A stretch of DNA of 64,000 nucleotides. Source: Rubrivirga sp. SAORIC476. GTDB taxonomy: Bacteria > Bacteroidota > Rhodothermia > Rhodothermales > Rubricoccaceae. The stretch is from assembly GCF_002283555.1 (NCBI RefSeq), contig NZ_MVOI01000003.1, forward strand, positions 783,070-847,069, written 5' to 3'. The translations under genes and the position numbers were made by a program. Under the pieces are notes generated by a model. The model ran no database searches. It had not been told where the DNA came from and saw nothing but the letters and a program-made list of their open reading frames with translations. Below are positions 44,187 through 53,135 of the stretch, piece by piece; positions within the stretch are counted from its first letter, which is position 1; each line of letters opens with the position of its first letter.

Positions 44187-45626
44187 TCAGGGGGCAGACG
44201 CATCGGACGCGGAGGGTGCCTCGGCGGAGGTGTAGAAGCACCCGACGCCCAGGACCGCCAGCGTCGGCGCGACGACGAGGTTGACGAGCGTGAGGAGCTG
44301 CCAGGGCGCGTAGGCGGCGTAGGGGACGCCCAGCGTCGCGATCATGAACACCGCGCTGGGGGTCCACGGGACGACCGTCTCGATCATCGTCCCGTAGTCC
44401 TCCAGCGACCGCGAGAGCACCTTCCGGGGGATGCCGAGCCGGTCGTAGCGCGCCTTGAAGGCGTCCGCGACGATGAAGCTGGTGGCGTACTGGTTCGAGG
44501 TGAGCGCATTCGTGACGCCCGCCGCGGCGAGCGTGGCGAGGATGGCCGCCCGGCGCGTCCGCGCGAAGCGCACCGCCCGGCTGACGACCGTGTCCAGCGC
44601 GCCGACGTGGTCCATCGCCCCGATGAACACGAACACCAGCAGCGCGATCACGACCGCGTCGATCAGCGCGAACAGGCCGCCGCGGTTGAGGAGCGTCGTC
44701 ACGTTCTCGGGCAGGCCGGCCGCCCACGGCGCCATCGAGACGTCGAACCCGCGCGCGACCGACTGGGCCACGTCGCCCAGGGTGAACGGCTGGACGATCA
44801 GCGCGAGCGCACACGCGACGAGGGTCGACACGACCAACACCGGGACGGTCGGCATCCGGCGGATGGAGCCCACGAGCACGATCAGCGGCGGCAGCACCAG
44901 CAGGACGTGGAACGAGAACACGGCGTCGAGCGCGTCGAGAAACGGCACGAGCGAGTCCGCCCCGGCGGTCGTCATCGTGGGCGGGACGACGACCCCGAGG
45001 ACCGCGTAGGCCGTGCACGCGACGAGCGCCGAGGGGACCGTGGTGACGAGCATCGACTGGATGTGCTCGTAGACCGTCACGTCGGCGGCCAGCGCCGCGA
45101 TGTTGGTCGTGTCGGAGAGCGGCGAGAGCTTGTCGCCGAAGTAGGCGCCCCCGATCACTGCGCCCGCCGCGATGCCCAGGTTCGCCCCCATCGCGCCCGC
45201 GATCCCGAGGATGACCACGCCGACGGTCCCCGCCGAGCCCCACGACGTGCCGGTCAGCGTCGAGAACACGACCGGGATCAGGAACGCAGCCAGATAGAGC
45301 ACCGACGGGTGGAGCAGCGTCAGCCCATAGTAGACGAGCATCGGGATCGTCCCGGCCACCATCCAGCTGCCGATGATCATGCCAATGGCGAAGAAGATGA
45401 AGAAGGCCGGCAGCGCCCGAGTCAGCTTCTGGACGACGGCCTCCTGGATCTCGGCCCAGCCGTGCCCCAGCGCCATCAGTTCGCCGATCGCGAACGTGGC
45501 CGCGAGCACGAACACGACCTCCAGCGGCAGCGCGGCCTGCCCGAACACCTGCGGCCGCAGGATCAGCCCGTAGACGACGAGCCCGAGCAAGAACAGGATC
45601 GGCGCGAGCGCCTGCCCAAACGTCAC
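44187..45626 (-). CDS. nhaC: Na+/H+ antiporter NhaC family
   Basis: A 479-residue inner-membrane protein with about 11-12 helices. The conserved GAYFGDKLSPLSDTTNIAA near residue 150, TGTSWGSAGTVGVV and TSNQYATSFIVADAF mark the NhaC group, which exports Na+ in exchange for H+. The start is a GTG at 45626 directly before the first helix. The frame is open further upstream, but that part runs through a dispersed palindrome and reads as low-complexity sequence, so I exclude it. The gene lies upstream of, and coupled to, a trans-sulfuration enzyme. Sodium handling fits a marine origin. Confidence 0.88.
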   Translation of the reverse strand: MTFGQALAPILFLLGLVVYGLILRPQVFGQAALPLEVVFVLAATFAIGELMALGHGWAEIQEAVVQKLTRALPAFFIFFAIGMIIGSWMVAGTIPMLVYYGLTLLHPSVLYLAAFLIPVVFSTLTGTSWGSAGTVGVVILGIAGAMGANLGIAAGAVIGGAYFGDKLSPLSDTTNIAALAADVTVYEHIQSMLVTTVPSALVACTAYAVLGVVVPPTMTTAGADSLVPFLDALDAVFSFHVLLVLPPLIVLVGSIRRMPTVPVLVVSTLVACALALIVQPFTLGDVAQSVARGFDVSMAPWAAGLPENVTTLLNRGGLFALIDAVVIALLVFVFIGAMDHVGALDTVVSRAVRFARTRRAAILATLAAAGVTNALTSNQYATSFIVADAFKARYDRLGIPRKVLSRSLEDYGTMIETVVPWTPSAVFMIATLGVPYAAYAPWQLLTLVNLVVAPTLAVLGVGCFYTSAEAPSASDASAP

Positions 45627-45640
45627 GCGGCGCGCAGGTC

Positions 45641-45660
45641 CCGCCTCGGCACCGAGGCGG
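45641..45660. repeat. Dispersed palindrome, copy 6
   Basis: CCGCCTCGGCACCGAGGCGG lies 81 bp after the stop of the EamA gene and 14 bp before the nhaC start, both on minus. Confidence 0.75.
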
Positions 45661-45741
45661 GCGGGGTCGGGGGGCGGGGCGTCAGGCAGGATCGGCGGGG
45701 GCGAGGAGCCCGAAGCTACCCGGCAGACGCGTCGCCGACGG

Positions 45742-46668
45742 CTACTCGCTCTGCGAGACCGCAATGACCGGCGTCTTCGCCGCCCGCGCGGTGGTGATGA
45801 GCGCGACGGCTGCCACGACCGCCACCGACGCCGAGAGCACGCGCGGCCCCAGCGGCTCGTCCGCCAGCGCCCACCCCAGCAGCACCGCCACGATGGGGTT
45901 CACGTAGGCGTAGGTCGACGCCTTCGCCGGCGTCGACACCTTCAGCAGCCACACGTACGCCGAGTAGCCCACGATGGCACCGAAGAACACGAGGTACGCC
46001 AGCGCCCCGGCCGACTTCGCCGACACGTCGGCCAGCACCAGCCGCTCGCCGAGCACGACGCCCGCGAGCAGGAGCAGCGCGCCGCCCGCCAGCATCTGCA
46101 TGCCCACGTTGAGCAGCGTCGCCTCGGCCTTCGGCGCCCCCCGCTGGTAGATCGAGCCGACGGCCCAGAAAAACGCCGCCGCGCCGACCGCCAGCGCGCC
46201 GACCGGATCCACCGGGTCGCTGCCCAGGTCGCTCGGGCCGACCAGCAGCCAGATCCCGACGAGCCCGAGCAGGAGGCCCGCGATCACGGCCGGGCGCGGC
46301 CACGCGCGCAGGCGGACGGCGTCCAGCAGCACCATCCACATCGGCGTGGAGGCCACAATGAGCGCCGCGACGCCCGACGGGACGTACTGCTCGGCCCACG
46401 TCACGCCGCCGTTGCCGCCCAGCAGCAGACACGCCCCGACGACGACCGCCGTCCGCCACTGGGGCCGGGTGGCGGGGACGGCGCCGCGCGCCCGCGACCA
46501 CGCGTAGAGGATCGCGCCCGCGGCCACGAAGCGGACGCCCGCCATCGTGAACGGCGGCATCGTCTCGATGGCGAACCGGATGCCGAGGTAAGTCGACCCC
46601 CAGATGACGTAGAGCGCCGCGAAGGCGGCGAGGACGGCGGCCAGCGGGGGCGTCTTGTCGTTGGTCAT
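45742..46668 (-). CDS. EamA (DMT) family transporter
   Basis: A 308-residue membrane protein of ten helices in two EamA repeats (residues about 12-145 and 155-295). LYVIWGSTYLGIRFAIETMPPF at the first helix, and GNGGVTWAEQYVPSGVAALI later, resemble YedA-like drug/metabolite exporters. STYAYVNPIVAVLLGWAL is the classic C-terminal signature. The exported compound is unknown (amino acids or other metabolites are typical). A degenerate palindrome lies just upstream, between this gene and the luciferase-like gene. Confidence 0.9.
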   Translation of the reverse strand: MTNDKTPPLAAVLAAFAALYVIWGSTYLGIRFAIETMPPFTMAGVRFVAAGAILYAWSRARGAVPATRPQWRTAVVVGACLLLGGNGGVTWAEQYVPSGVAALIVASTPMWMVLLDAVRLRAWPRPAVIAGLLLGLVGIWLLVGPSDLGSDPVDPVGALAVGAAAFFWAVGSIYQRGAPKAEATLLNVGMQMLAGGALLLLAGVVLGERLVLADVSAKSAGALAYLVFFGAIVGYSAYVWLLKVSTPAKASTYAYVNPIVAVLLGWALADEPLGPRVLSASVAVVAAVALITTARAAKTPVIAVSQSE

Positions 46669-46714
46669 GCGACAAGCTCGCTCTCCCCACAGAGCCCCGG
46701 CTCGACGAAGTGAC

Positions 46715-46730
46715 GCTCGCTCAGTCCGGC
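46715..46730. repeat. Degenerate member of the dispersed palindrome family
   Basis: GTCCGGCGCCGAGAC is an imperfect dyad around GGCGCC, 20 bp after the stop of the luciferase-like gene (minus). It keeps the core CGGCGCCG but has lost the full arms. Confidence 0.4.
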
Positions 46731-46749
46731 GCCGAGACGGGCAGGTCGG

Positions 46750-47787
46750 CTAGCCAACCACCGACGTACCCACCTCCCGCCGTACCACCGGCGCGACCTC
46801 CGTCCCGAACAGCTCGATCGCCCGCAGCACGTCCGCGTGCGGGATCGGGCCGACGGTAAGCTGCAGCAGGTGCCGGTCGTGGCCGAACAGCTCGTGCTGG
46901 TACAGGATCTTGTCGATGGCCTCCTGCGGGCTGCCGAGCACGAGCGCGCCGTCGAGCGCGATCTCGCCGTCGAACTGGGCGCGCGACGGCGGCGGCCAGC
47001 CGCGCTCCTTCCCGATGCGCCCCATCGTCGCCATGAACGGGTCCACGGCGATGTCACGGGCCGCCTCGGGCGTGTCAGCGAGGAAGCCGTGGCCGGAGAT
47101 CGCCACCTTGAGCGTCGCCGGGTCATGGCCCGCCTCGGCGCCCGCCTGGCGGTAGAGGTCGATGAGCGGCGCGAACCGGTGCGGCTGCCCGCCGATGATG
47201 GCCAGCGCCAGTGGCAGGCCCAGCCGCCCCGCGCGGACCACCGAGGCGGGCGTCCCGCCGACCGCGATCCACACCGGCAGGGCCTCCTGGATCGGGCGCG
47301 GGTACACGGGCTGGTCCTTCAGCGCCGCCCGATGGCGACCGCTCCACGTCACGCGCTCGGACGCGCGGAGCGCCAGCAGCAGGTCCAGCTTCTCGGCGAA
47401 CAGCGCGTCGTAGTCGCGGAGGTCGTACCCGAACAGCGGAAACGATTCGATGAAGGAGCCGCGGCCGACCAGGACCTCAGCCCGGCCGTTCGACAGCAGG
47501 TCGAGCGTCGCGAAGTCCTGAAACACGCGGACCGGGTCGTCGGACGACAGGACCGTGACGGCGCTCGTCAGGCGGATGCGCTCTGTGCGCGCTGCCGCCG
47601 CTGCCAGCACCATCGCAGGCGCCGACGCCGCGTAGTCGGCCCGGTGGTGCTCGCCGACGCCGAACACGTCCAGTCCGACCGCGTCGGCGAGGGCGATCTC
47701 TTCGAGCAGGTCGCGGAGGCGGGTCGTGTCGGTGCCGTCGGGCGGCACCTCGGCGAAGGAGAAGAGGCCGAGTTCCATCGGGGTCAT
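46750..47787 (-). CDS. Luciferase-like (LLM class) flavin-dependent oxidoreductase
   Basis: A 345-residue protein of the bacterial luciferase-like monooxygenase superfamily. [15 protein letters not shown] at the start, [19 protein letters not shown], and [26 protein letters not shown] identify the FMN-binding TIM barrel. [24 protein letters not shown] binds the flavin phosphate in relatives. It uses reduced FMN or F420 to oxidise an unknown small molecule. Starts at 47787 and 47778 are both possible. A dyad-symmetric site overlaps the first start. It is divergent from the osmolyte-type ABC transporter. Confidence 0.9.
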   Translation of the reverse strand: MTPMELGLFSFAEVPPDGTDTTRLRDLLEEIALADAVGLDVFGVGEHHRADYAASAPAMVLAAAAARTERIRLTSAVTVLSSDDPVRVFQDFATLDLLSNGRAEVLVGRGSFIESFPLFGYDLRDYDALFAEKLDLLLALRASERVTWSGRHRAALKDQPVYPRPIQEALPVWIAVGGTPASVVRAGRLGLPLALAIIGGQPHRFAPLIDLYRQAGAEAGHDPATLKVAISGHGFLADTPEAARDIAVDPFMATMGRIGKERGWPPPSRAQFDGEIALDGALVLGSPQEAIDKILYQHELFGHDRHLLQLTVGPIPHADVLRAIELFGTEVAPVVRREVGTSVVG

Positions 47788-47804
47788 TTGGTTGTTGCAC
47801 CAAA
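47787..47804. promoter_or_regulatory. Operator-like dyad TTTGGT-N6-ACCAAA
   Basis: A perfect 6-bp inverted repeat with a 6-base gap overlaps the possible start codon of the luciferase-like gene, in AT-rich sequence unusual for this DNA. MarR/HxlR- or TetR-type repressors use such sites. No regulator gene is adjacent. Confidence 0.4.
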
Positions 47805-47833
47805 CAAACGTCTGCGCGGCCCGCCGGATCCGC

Positions 47834-47853
47834 CCGCCCCGGCGCCGAGGTGG
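47834..47853. repeat. Dispersed palindrome, copy 7 (between divergent genes)
   Basis: CCGCCCCGGCGCCGAGGTGG is a slightly diverged copy. It is the only member not placed after a stop codon: it lies between the divergent starts of the luciferase-like and ABC genes. A TACCTTCG promoter-like motif follows at 47865-47872. Confidence 0.6.
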
Positions 47854-47895
47854 ACCGGGCCGGGTACCTTCGCGCATGGCCTCCCCCCTCCCCTC

Positions 47896-48627
47896 GTGAT
47901 CCGGCTCCGCGGCGTCGAAAAACGCTATGGAGCGGACGTGGCGCTCCACCCGACCAACCTCGACGTGGCGCGCGGCGAAGTGGTCGCCCTGCTGGGCACC
48001 AGCGGCGGCGGCAAGTCGACCCTGCTGCGCATGATCCTCCGGCTGGTCGTCCCCGACGCCGGGACGGTGACGGTCGACGGCACCGAGGTGGCCGCAGTCA
48101 CGGCCGACGCGGTCCGGCGGCGCACCGGCTACGTGGTCCAGGGCGGCGGCCTGTTCCCGCACCTGACCGTCCGCGACAATGCTGCGCTCGTGGCCCGCCA
48201 CCTCGGCTGGGACGATGCCCGCATCGAGGCGCGGCTGACCGAGTTGGCGGACCTCACCGCGCTCGCGCCCGCCCTCCTCGACCGGTTCCCTGGCGAACTG
48301 TCGGGCGGCCAGCGGCAGCGCGCGGCCCTCTTGCGCGCCCTCGTCCTCGGCCCCGACCTCCTCTTGCTCGACGAGCCCCTGGGAGCCCTCGACCCTGTCA
48401 CGCGGGACGCGCTCCAGACCGACCTCCGGCGCCTCGTCGCCGACCTCGGCGCGACCGTCATCCTGGTCACCCACGACCTCCGCGAGGCGGCCGTCCTCGC
48501 CGACCGCGTCGCGGTGATGGACGCCGGGCGGATCGTCCAGCAGGGCGCGCTGGCGGACGTGGCGGAGGCCCCGGCGACGCCGTTCGTGGAGGCCTTCGTC
48601 GAGGCCCAGCGGTACGCGTTGCCGTGA
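47896..48627 (+). CDS. Glycine-betaine/choline-type ABC transporter ATP-binding protein
   Basis: A 243-residue ABC ATPase. Walker A is GTSGGGKST near residue 35, the Q-loop sits in [11 protein letters not shown], the signature is LSGGQRQR and Walker B is [12 protein letters not shown], then VTHD. It lacks the C-terminal CBS domains found in many OpuCA/ProV proteins, so gating by ionic strength through CBS is not expected. The start is a GTG at 47896, since the ATG at 47877 is out of frame. Its stop overlaps the start of the next gene by four bases (GTGA), so the two subunits are translationally coupled. It powers uptake through the fused permease/binding protein. Confidence 0.9.
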   Translation: MIRLRGVEKRYGADVALHPTNLDVARGEVVALLGTSGGGKSTLLRMILRLVVPDAGTVTVDGTEVAAVTADAVRRRTGYVVQGGGLFPHLTVRDNAALVARHLGWDDARIEARLTELADLTALAPALLDRFPGELSGGQRQRAALLRALVLGPDLLLLDEPLGALDPVTRDALQTDLRRLVADLGATVILVTHDLREAAVLADRVAVMDAGRIVQQGALADVAEAPATPFVEAFVEAQRYALP

Positions 48628-50132
48628 GTCTCTGCCTCCACCGCCGACACTGGACAGGGGCATACGGCCACACGTCCCTACGGGTAGCCCTCCTCATGCT
48701 GCTGGCGGTCTCCGCCCATGCGCAAGACACCGCAGTCACGGTCGGGTCGAAGACGTTCACCGAGGGCGTCGTGCTGGGCGAGGTCGCGACGCAGGCCGCA
48801 CGGTCCGCCGGGGTCGACGCCATCCACCGGCGCGAGATCGGCGGAACGCGGGTCCTCTGGAGCGCGCTCCTCCGGGGCGACGTCGACGCCTACCCCGAGT
48901 ACACGGGCACGCTCACCGAGGAGATCTTCGCCGGCGAGGCCATCGACTCGGACGCTGCGCTGGCGGCGGCGCTCGCGCGGGAGGGCGTCCGCATGACGGA
49001 GCCGCTCGGCTTCAACAACACGTACGCCATCGGCATGGTCGAAGCCCGCGCCGAGGCGCTCGGCATCGCGGCGATCTCCGACCTCGCCGCCCACCCCGAC
49101 CTGCGCGTCGGCGTCTCCAACGAGTTCCTCGACCGTGCCGACGGCTGGCCCGGCCTCCGTGCCGCCTACGGCCTTCCCCAGGCCGACGTGCGGGGCCTCG
49201 ACCACGACCTCGCCCTGCGCGCCCTCGCCGCGGGCGATCTCGACGCCACCGACCTCTATTCCACCGACGCCGAGATCGCCGCCTTCGACCTCCGCGTCCT
49301 CGTCGACGACCGCGCCTTCTTCCCCCGCTACGACGCCGTGATCCTGTACCGGGACGGCACCGCGCCCGCCGCCGTCGCCGCGTGGGACGCCCTCGCCGGA
49401 ACGCTCTCGGCCGACACGATGGCCGCACTCAACGCCCGCGTCCGCCTGGACGGCCAGCCCGAGGCCGTCGTGGCGGCCGGGTTCCTCGGCGACCGTCCCG
49501 CAGGCGAGATGGCCGTGGCCAGTCGCGCCGAGCGGGTGTGGACGCGCACGAAGGAGCACCTGTCGCTGGTGGGCCTGTCGCTACTGGCGGCGATCCTCGT
49601 CGCGATCCCGCTCGGCGTGCTGGCGGCGAAGGTGGCGTGGCTGGAGGCACCCGTTCTGGGCGTCGTCAGCGTGGCCTACACGATCCCGTCGCTGGCGCTG
49701 CTGGTGTTCATGCTGCCGCTGCTGGGCATCGGCGCGGCGCCCGCCCTCGCCGCCCTGTTCTTGTACTCCCTGCTCCCCATCGTCCGCACCACGCACGCGG
49801 GGCTGACGGGCATCGCGCCGGTGCTGCGGGAGAGCGCGGCAGCGCTGGGCCTGCCCGCCCCGGTGCGCCTGTGGCGGATCGAACTGCCGCTCGCGTCGCC
49901 GTCGATCCTGGCGGGCGTCCAGACCAGCGCCGTCATCAACGTGGGCACGGCGACGCTGGGCGCGCTCGTCGGCGCGGGCGGCTACGGGCAGCCCATCCTG
50001 ACCGGCATTCGCCTGGACGACCTCGGGCTGATTCTGGAGGGCGCGGTGCCGTCGGCGCTGCTGGCGCTCGCGGTGCAGGGCCTGTTTTCGCTGGCGGGCC
50101 GATGGGCCATCCCGCGCGGCCTGCGCCTGTAG
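48624..50132 (+). CDS. ABC transporter substrate-binding domain fused to permease (OpuAC-ProW type)
   Basis: A 502-residue fusion. The GTG start at 48624 supplies a basic stretch and a signal-like helix ending VSAHAQ; the later ATG (48696) would leave too short a signal. Residues about 36-290 are an OpuAC-type binding domain ([46 protein letters not shown]). Residues about 300-500 are a six-helix permease with [14 protein letters not shown] and the EAA-like loop [23 protein letters not shown]. Ligands in this family are glycine betaine, choline, carnitine or ergothioneine. The order, binding domain first, is the reverse of the better-known EgtU/OpuFB fusions. It works with the preceding ATPase, giving a two-gene importer for osmolyte-like compounds. 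Confidence 0.88.
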   Translation: MSLCLHRRHWTGAYGHTSLRVALLMLLAVSAHAQDTAVTVGSKTFTEGVVLGEVATQAARSAGVDAIHRREIGGTRVLWSALLRGDVDAYPEYTGTLTEEIFAGEAIDSDAALAAALAREGVRMTEPLGFNNTYAIGMVEARAEALGIAAISDLAAHPDLRVGVSNEFLDRADGWPGLRAAYGLPQADVRGLDHDLALRALAAGDLDATDLYSTDAEIAAFDLRVLVDDRAFFPRYDAVILYRDGTAPAAVAAWDALAGTLSADTMAALNARVRLDGQPEAVVAAGFLGDRPAGEMAVASRAERVWTRTKEHLSLVGLSLLAAILVAIPLGVLAAKVAWLEAPVLGVVSVAYTIPSLALLVFMLPLLGIGAAPALAALFLYSLLPIVRTTHAGLTGIAPVLRESAAALGLPAPVRLWRIELPLASPSILAGVQTSAVINVGTATLGALVGAGGYGQPILTGIRLDDLGLILEGAVPSALLALAVQGLFSLAGRWAIPRGLRL

Positions 50133-50135
50133 CCG

Positions 50136-51503
50136 CTACGGGTGCTGCTCCTCGGGCAGGATCCGGCCGAGGACCCGGAGGAGGTCGTCTCGAATCTCCG
50201 CGTCGTCCTCGGTGCGCCACTGCGCGACGAGCGCCGCCCGCGCGATGGGGAGGTCGATCCGCCGGAGCGCCTGGACCACCTGCCACCGGACGTGCGGCTC
50301 AGGACAGGCGAAGTACGCGGCCAGCGCGGGCACAGCATCCTCGGCTGGCGCGAGCATCACGACAGCGTGCAGTTCCGTGTCGAACGCTCCGTCGCCTGTG
50401 CAGTCGACGGGCGGGAGACGGTCGAGGGCCACCTGGGCGTACCGCCGATCGCGGCTCAGGGCGAGGAGCCGGAGGCCCGTGTCCTCTTCCCAACCGGTCT
50501 CAGCCGTGGCGAGGCCCCGAGCGGCTTCGTCGGCAGCGGCGTCTGCGCCGGTCTGGACCCAAACGTCCAGCACGGCAGGGGCCTCGTCGGCAGGCGAGTG
50601 GTAGTACATCGCCTCCAGCGCCTCCGCGTGATCGGTGCGGACCACGGGAGCGAGGGCCTGCAGCAGGCTCCACCGGCGGTCCGGGTCGCGCGTCTCCCGT
50701 GCGAGCGCGAGGATAGCGTCGGCGGCGCGGGGATCTCGGCGGAGGGAAAGAGACCGGGCCGCGGCATACGCCAGGTCCGCGTCGGGCGACGCCGCGGCGG
50801 CGACGAGCGCCTGCGTGACGGACAGCGATGTCCGGCGGGACGGCCCGAGCGCGGCAGCGGCGGCGACCCGCACGGCGAGGCTCGGGTCGCCACGGAGGCG
50901 GTCGCCGAGCGGCTCCGTCAGCAGGTCGACCGTCCGCTGGTAGACGGCGACGCGAGGCTCGGTGCGCGGGCCGGAGAGCGTCAGCCAGGGATCGGCGGCG
51001 CGGGCGGCCTCGCGGCGCCACGCCGGACGCTGGTCGACGAGCAGCGCCGTGAGCGCGGCCGCACGGATCTCGGCGACGTCGTCCGGGAGAGCGAGGAGAG
51101 ACCGCGCCAGCCCGACCGCGTCGTCCGTGAGGGGCGCCCGCGAGTGCACCGGGTAGCCGCTCTCGCGCAGCCCCTCGCCATCGTGGGCGAGCAGGAGGAG
51201 GAGCCGCTCACCCGGCCGGTACGTTCGGTCGAGGCACGTCGAGATGTAGGAGGGGACGCCGTCCGGCCCCGGCTCGTTGCAGCGGACGACCGGCAGCGCG
51301 AGCGTCCGCCCCACCAGGCCCGGGTCGCCCGAGAGGACTCCCTCGACGCGGAACGCCGCGCGGTGCCGCGAGACCTCGCCCACCTGCCCCGTAACGACGG
51401 CCTCCGCATCGACGAGGAGGCCCGCGTAGGAGCGCTCGATCCACGACGCCGCCTCGGCGGTGGACGCAGACCCGAGCAGGAGCAGGACGAGGAGGAGGCG
51501 CAT
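50136..51503 (-). CDS. Exported HEAT-repeat-like protein
   Basis: A 455-residue protein with a signal peptide ending STAEA. Residues about 20-150 form a small beta-rich domain with two Cys (RCNEPGPDGVP and STCLDRTYRPGER), resembling domains in exported Bacteroidota/Myxococcota proteins that also carry a GERLLLLLAHDGEG strand. From about 170 to the end the sequence is helical repeats with alternating AAAAAL, LVAAAAS and ARSLSLRRDPRAADA, typical of HEAT/Armadillo solenoids, which mediate protein contacts. The partner is unknown. It converges on the transporter fusion with 3 bp between the stops and is divergent from the M32 peptidase. Confidence 0.78.
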   Translation of the reverse strand: MRLLLVLLLLGSASTAEAASWIERSYAGLLVDAEAVVTGQVGEVSRHRAAFRVEGVLSGDPGLVGRTLALPVVRCNEPGPDGVPSYISTCLDRTYRPGERLLLLLAHDGEGLRESGYPVHSRAPLTDDAVGLARSLLALPDDVAEIRAAALTALLVDQRPAWRREAARAADPWLTLSGPRTEPRVAVYQRTVDLLTEPLGDRLRGDPSLAVRVAAAAALGPSRRTSLSVTQALVAAAASPDADLAYAAARSLSLRRDPRAADAILALARETRDPDRRWSLLQALAPVVRTDHAEALEAMYYHSPADEAPAVLDVWVQTGADAAADEAARGLATAETGWEEDTGLRLLALSRDRRYAQVALDRLPPVDCTGDGAFDTELHAVVMLAPAEDAVPALAAYFACPEPHVRWQVVQALRRIDLPIARAALVAQWRTEDDAEIRDDLLRVLGRILPEEQHP

Positions 51504-51611
51504 GGGCCGACGAGGCGAGTCCCAAGCACGCGTCACGGGCGCGTCGGCGCAAGGCGACTCTGGATCCCCGCCTCCCGTCCGCCGTTGGCCCGGCGCCTCC
51601 CTCCCGCCCCG

Positions 51612-53135
51612 ATGCCCGACGCCCTGCCCGCCCTCCGCACCCGACTCGCCGAGGTGGCCGACCTCGGCCACGCCGCCGCCGTCCTCGAATGGGACCAGGA
51701 GACCTACATGCCGCCCGGCGGGGCAGAAGGACGCGGGCGGCAGGTCGCCACGCTCCGACGGATCGCGCACGAGCGGTTCACCGCCCCCGAGGTCGGCGAG
51801 TTGCTGGACGCGGCGGCGCCCGAGAGCGACCTCGACGCCGCGCTCGTCCGCGTGACCCGGCGCGACTGGCAGCGGGCGACGCTGCTGCCGGGCCGCCTCG
51901 TCTCCGAGAAGGCCGAGGCCTCGTCGCGGGCGATGGAGGCGTGGAAGGCGGCCCGCGAGTCGGACGCGTTCGCCCTCTTCGCGCCGCACCTGGAGCGCAT
52001 CCTCGGCCTCGCCCGGGAGGAGGCCGACCTCGTCCGCCCCCTCGTGGCCGCCGAGCGCGGTCCCGACTACGCGCCGTCTGAGGCCGACGCCCGCTACGAC
52101 GCCTTGCTGGACGAATTCGAGCCCGGCGCGTCCACGGCCTCCGTCGCCGCCACGTTCGCCCGGTTGAAAGAGGGCCTGGTCCCGCTCGTCGCCGCCGCTG
52201 CTGAGGCACCCGCCCCCGACGACGCCTTCCTCCGCGCGCCCTTCGACGCCGACGCCCAGTGGGCCTTCGGGCTCGACGTCGCGCAGGCGCTCGGCTACAG
52301 CCTCGACCACGGCCGCCAGGACCGCTCTGCCCACCCGTTCACGACCTCGTTCGGGCAGACCGACGTGCGCATCACCACGCGCGTTGACCCCGACTTCTTC
52401 CCGACGGCCTTCTTCAGCACCGTCCACGAGGCGGGGCACGGCATCTACGAGCAGGGCTTCGCGCCCGACCTGGCGGGCACGCCGCTCGCAGACGGTGCCT
52501 CGCTGGGCATCCACGAGAGCCAGTCGCGGCTCTACGAGAACCTCGTCGGCCGCGGCGAGGCGTTCTGGACGTGGGCCTACCCCATGCTCCAGGCCCGTTT
52601 TCCGCACCTCGCCGACGTGCCGCGCGGCGCCTTCCTCCGTGCCGTCAACCGCGTCGAGCCGTCCCTCATCCGCGTGGAGGCGGACGAGCTGACGTACCAC
52701 CTCCACGTCCTGCTCCGGTTCGAGTTGGAGCGCGCGATGCTCGCGGGCGACCTCGCCGTGGCCGACCTGCCCACCGCCTGGGCCGACGGCATGCGCGGCC
52801 TCCTCGGCGTCACGCCGCCGTCCGACGCCGACGGTTGCCTGCAGGACATCCACTGGTCGCTCGGGGCCGTCGGCTATTTCCCGACCTACACCCTGGGCAC
52901 GCTGATGAGCGTCCAGCTCTGGACCGCCGCCGACGCCGACCTCGGAGGGCTCGACGCCCAGATCGCCGCGGGCGACTTTGCGCCGCTGCTCGGCTGGCTC
53001 CGCGAGCACGTCCACCGCTGGGGCCGCGCGAGGACGGCGGACGAGATCCTGCGGGACGCCACGGGGACCGGCCTCGACGCCGCCCCGTGGCTCGCCTACG
53101 CCGAGACCAAGGTCGCCGCGTTCTACGGGGGCTAG
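51612..53135 (+). CDS. M32 family carboxypeptidase (Taq-type)
   Basis: A 507-residue cytoplasmic zinc carboxypeptidase. The HExxH site is HEAGH at residues 272-276 (in STVHEAGHGIYEQG), with the third ligand Glu in GIHESQSRLYENLVGR some 25 residues later. DVRITTRVDPDF and YHLHVLLRFELERAM are further family signatures. It removes C-terminal residues from peptides, except proline, in peptide turnover. Length is as expected. The start at 51612 follows the local CCCGATG pattern. Its TAG stop shares the four bases CTAG (53132-53135) with the stop of the opposite gene. Confidence 0.95.
   Translation: MPDALPALRTRLAEVADLGHAAAVLEWDQETYMPPGGAEGRGRQVATLRRIAHERFTAPEVGELLDAAAPESDLDAALVRVTRRDWQRATLLPGRLVSEKAEASSRAMEAWKAARESDAFALFAPHLERILGLAREEADLVRPLVAAERGPDYAPSEADARYDALLDEFEPGASTASVAATFARLKEGLVPLVAAAAEAPAPDDAFLRAPFDADAQWAFGLDVAQALGYSLDHGRQDRSAHPFTTSFGQTDVRITTRVDPDFFPTAFFSTVHEAGHGIYEQGFAPDLAGTPLADGASLGIHESQSRLYENLVGRGEAFWTWAYPMLQARFPHLADVPRGAFLRAVNRVEPSLIRVEADELTYHLHVLLRFELERAMLAGDLAVADLPTAWADGMRGLLGVTPPSDADGCLQDIHWSLGAVGYFPTYTLGTLMSVQLWTAADADLGGLDAQIAAGDFAPLLGWLREHVHRWGRARTADEILRDATGTGLDAAPWLAYAETKVAAFYGG

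Noticed and set aside
45627-45764. A longer N-terminus for NhaC (TTG start at 45764)
   Set aside because: The added part reads through the dispersed palindrome as Arg/Pro-rich low complexity and overlaps the EamA gene. The GTG at 45626 abuts the first membrane helix.
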